From: Limivivens sp034101475
GTDB taxonomy: Bacteria > Bacillota > Clostridia > Lachnospirales > Lachnospiraceae
Assembly (NCBI GenBank): GCA_034101475.1
Contig: JAXEJQ010000162.1
Coordinates: 1-10,880 of the forward strand
Direction: 5' to 3'
DNA length: 10,880 nucleotides
Shown here: piece after piece, positions 5,980-10,880 of the stretch
Position numbering within the stretch: position 1 is the first letter of the stretch
Layout of the letters: each line of letters begins with the position of its first letter
Notes under the pieces: generated by a model
Seen by the model: only the letters and a program-made list of their open reading frames with translations
The model's database searches: none
Told to the model about the DNA's origin: nothing
Translations under genes and position numbers: made by a program

Positions 5980-6006
5980 CAATAAAAAGAGAAAAGGAGG
6001 AAAGCG

Positions 6007-6465
6007 ATGTTTGACAATTTTTTAATTCGGAAGGACAGCTTGAAAAATGAAACAAATGAAAATGGAAATGTAATCGGCTTCCAGTTTGCAGCACGCAATG
6101 CCAATTACCGGGGCGTGTATTTGTCTCTGCACAACGGCTACTATATTAAGGTTGATGGGATCCAGTACAAAAGAGATGTACAGACCTTTGAGATCAACGG
6201 CCAGAAGCCCCGTACCTTTGAGGAAATCAAAAAGGCGGTATGGGAACACTGGGATTACGATGATGAGGGAATCGTCCATGTGAAAAAACCGGGCGGACTG
6301 GCCCCGGGTGAGCATGTGATTGAATTTCAGCAGTCGGTTCTGGCGGCATACGGATATCTTCCCACCGATGAGGAATGGGTAAAATGTCCGCCGGAGCCGG
6401 GTACAGGAGCTGGCTCTGACAAGACGAAAAATATTGTAACCTACAGACTGACGCTTCAGGAATAA
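6007..6465 (+). CDS. C-glycoside deglycosidase beta subunit (DUF6379, DgpB-like)
   Basis: The 152-residue product fits the DUF6379 family, the small beta subunit of C-glycoside deglycosidases such as DgpB/CgdB of gut puerarin degraders. Recognisable family patterns are FDNFLIRKDSLKN at the start, YRGVYLSLHNGYYIKVDG (about residues 35-52), a FEINGQKPRTFEEIKKA block, and KPGGLAPGEHVIEF (about 94-107). It has no signal peptide, so it is cytoplasmic. In the known complexes it packs against the alpha subunit and is needed for activity; it is not catalytic alone. The start follows AGGAGG with 6-nt spacing. The stop codon overlaps the ribosome binding site of the alpha-subunit gene, which fits coupled, near-equal production of the two subunits. 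The sequence shows the family; the substrate is inferred only by relation to known systems. Confidence 0.88.
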   Translation: MFDNFLIRKDSLKNETNENGNVIGFQFAARNANYRGVYLSLHNGYYIKVDGIQYKRDVQTFEINGQKPRTFEEIKKAVWEHWDYDDEGIVHVKKPGGLAPGEHVIEFQQSVLAAYGYLPTDEEWVKCPPEPGTGAGSDKTKNIVTYRLTLQE

Positions 6466-6480
6466 GGAGGGATGGTTTTC

Positions 6481-7614
6481 ATGGGAAAGATCAAAAGAGG
6501 CGTTTCACTGTACAGCTATCAGCAGGCACAGTTTTTTAAAGAACTGGATCTGGAAGGACAGATCCGGGAAGTGGGAACCAACCTGTACGGCGCAGATGGC
6601 ATCGAGCTGCTGGATGAGATGGCACTTCGCAAATACCCCAATCCCCCGGCGGAATTTTACGATCAGTGGTTTGGCTGGATGGAAAAATACGGAACCACTC
6701 CGGTGACCATGGATGTTTTCTGTGACGTTCTGCAGTTCCGGGATCACGTAATGAGTATTTCCGAATGTGCAGACCGGTTAAAGAGCGATATCCGGCTGGC
6801 AAAGAAGCTGGGATTTAAGAATGTCAGAACCCTGGCCACCACTCCGGTGGAGGTTATGATTGAAGCTTTGCCGGTGGCGGAAGAATGCGACATCCGGCTG
6901 GGCAAGGAAATTCACGCTCCTATTCCGTTAAACGGACAGTATGTAAACGAGATTGTGGATTACTGCCAGAAGACCGGAACCAGACATCTGGGGATCGTTC
7001 CGGACTGGGGAATCTTCGCATTCCGGCCCTCCGAGGTTACTCTTGACTGGTACGTCCGTCAGGGAGCAAAAAGAGAAAGCTGTGAGCTGGTGACAGAACT
7101 CTGCATGGATAATTACAACGGAAAGAGCAATGAGCTGAATGACATTGATTTGTCTCTTTACAGTGCAGGAAATGTGGAATCCATGTTTTACCGGTATCTG
7201 AAGCACGGTGATGCTCCGGCGGATCTGATTCCGGCCTTCAACAAAATGCAGAGTATGATCCGCAGCCATGTGCCGGATTATACGGATATCGATTTCGAGG
7301 TAATGGGCCAGGCACTGCTGCTGTCCCGGACAAAGGCAGAGGATCTGAAGGACCTGATGCCGTACATCGTCAGCATTCACGGAAAATTCTACAATATGTC
7401 CGAAGTTCCCGGAAAGCCCGGAACCTATCAGGATATTGCCATTGATTATGAAGGACCGATCCGGTTCCTGAAAGAGAACGGCTATGAAGGCTACATTAAT
7501 TCTGAGTATGAAGGCCAGCGCCGTTTCCAGGACAGAGGTGTGGAGGATCTGATCAGCGAGGTTGACCAGGTGAGAAAGCATCAGGAAATGCTGAAACGCC
7601 TTATCGGCGAATAA
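6481..7614 (+). CDS. C-glycoside deglycosidase alpha subunit (DgpC-like), sugar phosphate isomerase/epimerase fold
   Basis: The product is a xylose-isomerase-like TIM barrel of 377 residues. In the known C-glycoside deglycosidases this subunit, with a divalent metal, cleaves the C-C bond of a 3-oxo-C-glycoside. Candidate metal or catalytic residues, numbered from this start, lie at strand ends as expected for the fold: E143 and H145 (GKEIHAP), D175 (IVPDWG), H300 (VSIHGKFY) and E342 (INSEYEG). The opening KRGVSLYSYQ is typical of the subfamily. An in-frame ATG exists at 6472, but the AGGAGGG at 6465-6471 abuts it, while ATG 6481 lies 9 nt beyond, so 6481 is chosen. The beta-subunit gene directly precedes it. 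Many relatives are labelled only as sugar phosphate isomerase/epimerase; the beta-subunit neighbour makes the specific call much stronger. Confidence 0.87.
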   Translation: MGKIKRGVSLYSYQQAQFFKELDLEGQIREVGTNLYGADGIELLDEMALRKYPNPPAEFYDQWFGWMEKYGTTPVTMDVFCDVLQFRDHVMSISECADRLKSDIRLAKKLGFKNVRTLATTPVEVMIEALPVAEECDIRLGKEIHAPIPLNGQYVNEIVDYCQKTGTRHLGIVPDWGIFAFRPSEVTLDWYVRQGAKRESCELVTELCMDNYNGKSNELNDIDLSLYSAGNVESMFYRYLKHGDAPADLIPAFNKMQSMIRSHVPDYTDIDFEVMGQALLLSRTKAEDLKDLMPYIVSIHGKFYNMSEVPGKPGTYQDIAIDYEGPIRFLKENGYEGYINSEYEGQRRFQDRGVEDLISEVDQVRKHQEMLKRLIGE

Positions 7615-7654
7615 ATCGTTTTTTCAATTTTTTATATAAAAGGAGGAATATGAA

Positions 7655-8758
7655 ATGGAGAAACTGAAGCTGGGAATTATCGGCACAGGCGGAATCTGCA
7701 ATAACAAACATCTGCCGTCCCTGGCCAAGGTCGCGGACAAGGTGGAAGTTGTGGCACTGTGCGACCTGGATGAAGAGAAGGCCAAAGCCACCGCGGCACG
7801 GCATGGTCTGACAAACGCAGCGATTTACACGGACTACAAGGAACTGCTGAAGGATGAAAGCATCGATGTGGTTCATGTATGTACGCCCAATGTGGCACAC
7901 TGCCAGATTACCGTAGATGCCTTCGAGGCAGGCAAGCACGTGCTGTGCGAGAAGCCCATGGCTGCGACCACCGAGGACGCACAGAAAATGATCGATGCCT
8001 GGAAAAAATCCGGCAGGAAGTTCACCGTTGGATATCAGAACCGCTTCCGCTATGACGTACAGGTGCTGAAGAAAGCCTGCGACGCCGGCGAACTGGGTGA
8101 CATCTACTATGGAGAGGCAAACGCCATCCGCAGAAAAGCAGTTCCCACCTGGGGCGTATTCCCCAACAAGGCGCTGCAGGGCGGCGGTCCCCTGATCGAC
8201 ATCGGAACCCATGCGCTGGATATCACCTTATGGTGCATGAACAACTACGATGTGGACAGTGTCAGCGGCCAGGTATTCTATAAGCTGGGCAATCTGCCGG
8301 AAGCTGCACAGGGCAACACCTATGGTCCCTGGGATACGGATACCTTTGAAGTAGAAGATTCCGCAATGGGCTTCATCAAGATGAAAAACGGCGCGCTGAT
8401 CAACCTGAGAGCATCCTGGGCGCTGAACTACATGGATGCCCGTGAGGCCTCCACCACCCTCTGCGGAACCCTGGAAGGCGCAGAGATCAAGCACGGCGGC
8501 AGCTATCCCAAGTCCGAGCTCTGGTTCAACCATGTACGTCACGGCAAAATGACCCATGAGACCCTGTCCGGTGAGGCCCTGGTGGATTACTTTGACGGTG
8601 TCAACGAGCCGGCAGGCGTGGTAGAAGCAAAACAGTGGATCAACGCCATCCTGACGGATACGGATCCCTGTGTAAAACCGGAGGAAGCATTCCGGGTAAC
8701 TCAGATTCTGGACGCCATTTACAAGGCATCGGCAACCAATACGACCATTAAGTTTTAG
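7655..8758 (+). CDS. Gfo/Idh/MocA family NAD(P)-dependent oxidoreductase (DgpA-like)
   Basis: The 367-residue product has an N-terminal Rossmann fold with the dinucleotide motif GIIGTGGI (residues 7-14) and an acidic D37 after the second strand, favouring NAD(H). It also has the family motif CEKPMA (98-103) and a C-terminal substrate domain containing GGGPLIDIGTHALD (176-189). K100, D182 and H186 form the usual catalytic set. Placed after the two deglycosidase genes, it fits the DgpA role: oxidising C3 of the glycosyl group to give the 3-oxo-glycoside that the deglycosidase can cleave. AGGAGG at 7641-7646 lies 8 nt before this ATG; another ATG at 7650 is out of frame. The family is broad, so inositol or other sugar dehydrogenase activity cannot be excluded from this sequence alone. 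Confidence 0.9.
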   Translation: MEKLKLGIIGTGGICNNKHLPSLAKVADKVEVVALCDLDEEKAKATAARHGLTNAAIYTDYKELLKDESIDVVHVCTPNVAHCQITVDAFEAGKHVLCEKPMAATTEDAQKMIDAWKKSGRKFTVGYQNRFRYDVQVLKKACDAGELGDIYYGEANAIRRKAVPTWGVFPNKALQGGGPLIDIGTHALDITLWCMNNYDVDSVSGQVFYKLGNLPEAAQGNTYGPWDTDTFEVEDSAMGFIKMKNGALINLRASWALNYMDAREASTTLCGTLEGAEIKHGGSYPKSELWFNHVRHGKMTHETLSGEALVDYFDGVNEPAGVVEAKQWINAILTDTDPCVKPEEAFRVTQILDAIYKASATNTTIKF

Positions 8759-8780
8759 AAAGAACCGGCAGTATAAAAAA

Positions 8781-8812
8781 CATGATGCGGATGGGGAATG
8801 TCCGCTTTCATG
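8781..8812 (+). other. Intercistronic hairpin before the solute-binding protein gene
   Basis: CATGA (8781-8785) with TCATG (8808-8812) and GCGGA (8787-8791) with TCCGC (8801-8805) form a hairpin between the oxidoreductase and solute-binding protein genes, ending 23 nt before the latter's start. There is no T tract, so it is more likely an mRNA processing or stability element than a terminator. Confidence 0.5.
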
Positions 8813-8835
8813 ATAAAAGAAAAGGAGAGAATGAA

Positions 8836-10440
8836 ATGAAGTTAAGAAAAGCATTAGCAGCCACATTAACCGCAGCAATGGTAATGTCCACCGCAGCCGT
8901 TTCCACCGCCTTTGCAGAGGAAACCAAACAGGCCGACAAGATTGTCGTAGCTCTGCCATCCAGTTCCTTCGATATGTCCCCCTTCGGAGCCGGAAGTGAG
9001 CCCCGTTTCTGGATGGTACAGAACGTATACGGTTCTCTGTACTGCATGCCGTACTACGGAGCTTCCCTGGAAGAGATGCAGCCCTGGCTGGCAAAGGGAT
9101 ATGAAAAAGTAGACGATGTGACCTACAAGATTGAACTGTGGGACAACATCACAGACAGCAAGGGAAATGCCATCACCGCAGAGGATATCGTATTCAGCTA
9201 TGAGCAGATGCGCAATACGGAAACCAGAATCGGCACCTATCTGGACAATATTGAAGTGGTTGACGATTACAACCTTATTTTCCACCTGAAAAAATACGGA
9301 CCGGGCGTTATCGAATTCCTGCTGGGCAACCATACCCTTTCCATCTGCGACAAGGACTGGTTTGAGGGCGCATCCGACGAAGAGAAATTCAATGATCCGG
9401 CAACTACCGGCGCATACAAGATCGTAGACTACGCATCCGGCGCAAGCATTACTCTGGAAGCCAGAGATGACTACTGGAAGACGGATGACAGCCTGAAATG
9501 TGAAGCAGAGCTTCAGAATGTAAAGACCATTGAATATCAGGTAATCACCGAGACCTCCATGCGAAGCATCGCACTGGAAAACCACGAAATCGATGCAACC
9601 ACCATCAACGCCAGTGAACTGAAGCGTTTCTACGCAGACGGACAGGCTCTGGAAGGCTGGACTGTCAACGTAACCGGCGGCCCGTTCTGCAACGTGGTAT
9701 TCCTGAACATGGACGAAGGAAAATCCATCTTTGCTGACAATGAAAACCTGCGGAAAGCAGCTCTGTATGCTCTGGATTCTGAGAGCATTCTGTACGGCGG
9801 CGATTTTGACGAGTACACCGGTGAAGTCTGCTACAGCCTTGGTACCTCCGCAATGGCAGGCTACAAAGCGGAGTGGGCAGAAGAAGATTACTTCACCTAT
9901 GATCCGGACAAAGCAAGAGAATACTATGAGGCATCCGGCTACAAGGATGGCGAAGCAACCATTCGTCTGCTGAGCCGTACCAATGTGGCAGACGGTACCC
10001 ACTCTGTTATGGTGGCAAATCTCCAGGCAGTGGGCTTCAACGTAGAACTGCTTTCCTATGACCAGGCTCTGTTCAATAACTATAAATACGATTCCACACA
10101 GTGGGATATGATCTTTGACGGCAAGGGCGCTACCGGAAGCATCGTTACCTGCTGGGACAACAACTTCAATCCGGCCGGCTTCACAAACGGAAGCGTATGC
10201 TTTACCCATGACGACAAACTGGTTGAGCTGCTGACTGCCGCCACAACCACCGGTTCTGATGAGGACATCGAAGGCTTCCACAGCTACCTGAAAGAGCTGG
10301 CCTGTGCAAAGGGTCTGTATACAACCTACAACCTGGTGGCCGGACAGGACGGCATTACAAAACTGGCTCTGACCGGAAATATGTATCCGAGAGTAAATGC
10401 CTTTGAATTTGCTGATGATTATCAGTCTGTGGCACAGTAA
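8836..10440 (+). CDS. ABC transporter substrate-binding protein, family 5 (peptide/oligosaccharide type)
   Basis: The 534-residue product is an extracellular solute-binding protein of family 5, the class serving Opp/Dpp importers for peptides, nickel and some oligosaccharides and glycosides. A signal peptide (residues 1-27: basic start, hydrophobic core, AFA before EETKQ) is followed by the domain; the motif ITAEDIVFSYEQM (113-125) is characteristic. The cleavage site looks like signal peptidase I, and no lipobox cysteine is present, which is unusual for a Gram-positive binding protein. The start at 8836 is preferred to an in-frame ATG at 8782: it has AAAGGAGAG at 8821-8829 and begins a proper signal peptide, whereas the earlier one lies in the hairpin. 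Position in the operon suggests it captures the glycoside; the ligand cannot be deduced from the sequence. Confidence 0.93.
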   Translation: MKLRKALAATLTAAMVMSTAAVSTAFAEETKQADKIVVALPSSSFDMSPFGAGSEPRFWMVQNVYGSLYCMPYYGASLEEMQPWLAKGYEKVDDVTYKIELWDNITDSKGNAITAEDIVFSYEQMRNTETRIGTYLDNIEVVDDYNLIFHLKKYGPGVIEFLLGNHTLSICDKDWFEGASDEEKFNDPATTGAYKIVDYASGASITLEARDDYWKTDDSLKCEAELQNVKTIEYQVITETSMRSIALENHEIDATTINASELKRFYADGQALEGWTVNVTGGPFCNVVFLNMDEGKSIFADNENLRKAALYALDSESILYGGDFDEYTGEVCYSLGTSAMAGYKAEWAEEDYFTYDPDKAREYYEASGYKDGEATIRLLSRTNVADGTHSVMVANLQAVGFNVELLSYDQALFNNYKYDSTQWDMIFDGKGATGSIVTCWDNNFNPAGFTNGSVCFTHDDKLVELLTAATTTGSDEDIEGFHSYLKELACAKGLYTTYNLVAGQDGITKLALTGNMYPRVNAFEFADDYQSVAQ

Positions 10441-10454
10441 TAGAGAGGTTTAAA

Positions 10455-10486
10455 ATATGGGCGCTGTGAGCATACAGCGCCCGTAT
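10455..10486 (+). other. Stable intercistronic hairpin between binding protein and permease genes
   Basis: GGGCGCTGT (10459-10467) pairs perfectly with ACAGCGCCC (10474-10482) around a 6-nt loop, and 4 further pairs including one G-U extend the stem to 10455-10486. It begins 15 nt after the solute-binding protein stop. No T tract follows, so full termination is unlikely. Such hairpins often protect the upstream message and give more binding protein than permease. Confidence 0.7.
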
Positions 10487-10527
10487 CATTAAAGGAAAAC
10501 TGTTTTCACAAAGACAGGAGGAAAATC

Positions 10528-10880
10528 ATGCTGCGATATGTAGGAAAACGTCTTTTACAGATGATTCCCATCTTGGTTGTTGTTGCGATTCTGATCTTTA
10601 CCCTGATGTCTTTTGTGCCGGGAGATCCGGTGCAGATCATGCTGGGTGACAATGCGACGCCGGAGCAGATGGCAGAAGTCCGGGCCAACCTGGGACTTGA
10701 CAAGCCGTTTCTGGTGAGAATGGGAAATTATCTGCTTGGTATCTGTCATCTTGACTTTGGCAACTCTTATACACAGGGAACGGCCGTATCTTCTGAGCTG
10801 ATTACCCGTTTCCCCCGCACGCTTACCCTGGCAACCCTGAGTATTCTGTTTACGATTGTCATCGGAATTCCCATCGGTAT
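10528..10880 (+). CDS. ABC transporter permease, DppB/OppB type (3' end outside window)
   Basis: The 117 visible codons begin MLRYVGKRLLQMIPILVVVAILIFTLMSFVPGDP, the typical first membrane helix and PGDP motif of DppB/OppB inner-membrane permeases. The extracellular segment EQMAEVRANLGLDKPFLVRMGNYLLG and the DFGNSY motif follow, and then RFPRTLTLATLSILFTIVIGIPIG enters the next helix. AGGAGG at 10516-10521 lies 6 nt before the ATG. It would form the channel with a DppC-type partner and ATPases that should lie beyond the window. It belongs to the same operon as the solute-binding protein 87 nt upstream. Confidence 0.95.
   Translation, partial: MLRYVGKRLLQMIPILVVVAILIFTLMSFVPGDPVQIMLGDNATPEQMAEVRANLGLDKPFLVRMGNYLLGICHLDFGNSYTQGTAVSSELITRFPRTLTLATLSILFTIVIGIPIG

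Noticed and set aside
6928..8212. Minus-strand ORFs of 217 and 203 codons opposite the alpha subunit and oxidoreductase
   Set aside because: They are antisense shadows of conserved coding regions without start signals or motifs.
8782..8835. Longer N-terminus for the solute-binding protein
   Set aside because: These codons fall in an intercistronic hairpin and would bury the signal peptide; the ATG at 8836 has the ribosome binding site.
8866..10281. 471-codon minus-strand ORF opposite the solute-binding protein
   Set aside because: It mirrors the codon bias of the real gene, has low-complexity composition and no recognisable domain.

Overview
The window reads as a chromosomal segment of an anaerobic, low-to-mid-GC Firmicute, most likely a gut Lachnospiraceae or related Clostridia. 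This rests on the class II (about 500-residue) GalT, strong AGGAGG ribosome binding sites on nearly every gene, Firmicute-style intergenic hairpins, and protein families typical of that group. The assignment is inference from gene content, not from a marker gene.

Layout. (1) 1-551, plus strand: C-terminal ATPase domain of a sensor histidine kinase, cut by the window edge. (2) 643-3329, minus strand: a two-gene Leloir operon, galK then galT, with a clear promoter at 3529-3557, a roughly 190-nt structured leader, and a terminator hairpin (535-566) lying inside the 3' end of the kinase gene. (3) 3610-4022: a decayed spot where the C-terminal remnant of an AraC-type regulator (minus) and the C-terminal remnant of an unidentified gene (plus) meet back to back near 3845-3860, apparently the scar of one deletion. 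(4) 4135-5474: two convergent genes whose stop codons overlap. One is a small protein of a Clostridial family I know only as hypothetical; the other is a membrane-anchored C39-like cysteine peptidase. (5) 5608-5798: a promoter, structured sequence and strong Rho-independent terminator without a convincing ORF, which is a candidate small RNA or attenuating leader. (6) 6007 to the window end, plus strand: an operon encoding the small (beta, DUF6379) and large (alpha, xylose-isomerase-like) subunits of a C-glycoside deglycosidase, a Gfo/Idh/MocA oxidoreductase, a family 5 extracellular solute-binding protein and the start of a DppB/OppB-type permease.

How it works together. In the known gut puerarin system (DgpA-DgpB-DgpC), an NAD-dependent Gfo/Idh/MocA enzyme oxidises C3 of the sugar and the DgpB-DgpC complex then cleaves the otherwise very stable C-C bond between sugar and aglycone. 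The three genes here match those roles. They are followed directly by an importer of the oligopeptide/oligosaccharide type, so the operon looks like a self-contained uptake-oxidation-cleavage unit for a C-glycoside or a similar 3-ketoglycoside-forming substrate. This is the most interesting system in the window. The real substrate cannot be read from the sequence.

A further signal links regions 2 and 5. The galK promoter and the promoter at 5608-5636 share a TTGCG(A/G) -35 box, a 17-nt spacer, and a TTGCCCG-containing near-palindrome starting exactly 8 nt after the -10 box. A third copy of that repeat sits beyond the 3' end of galT.
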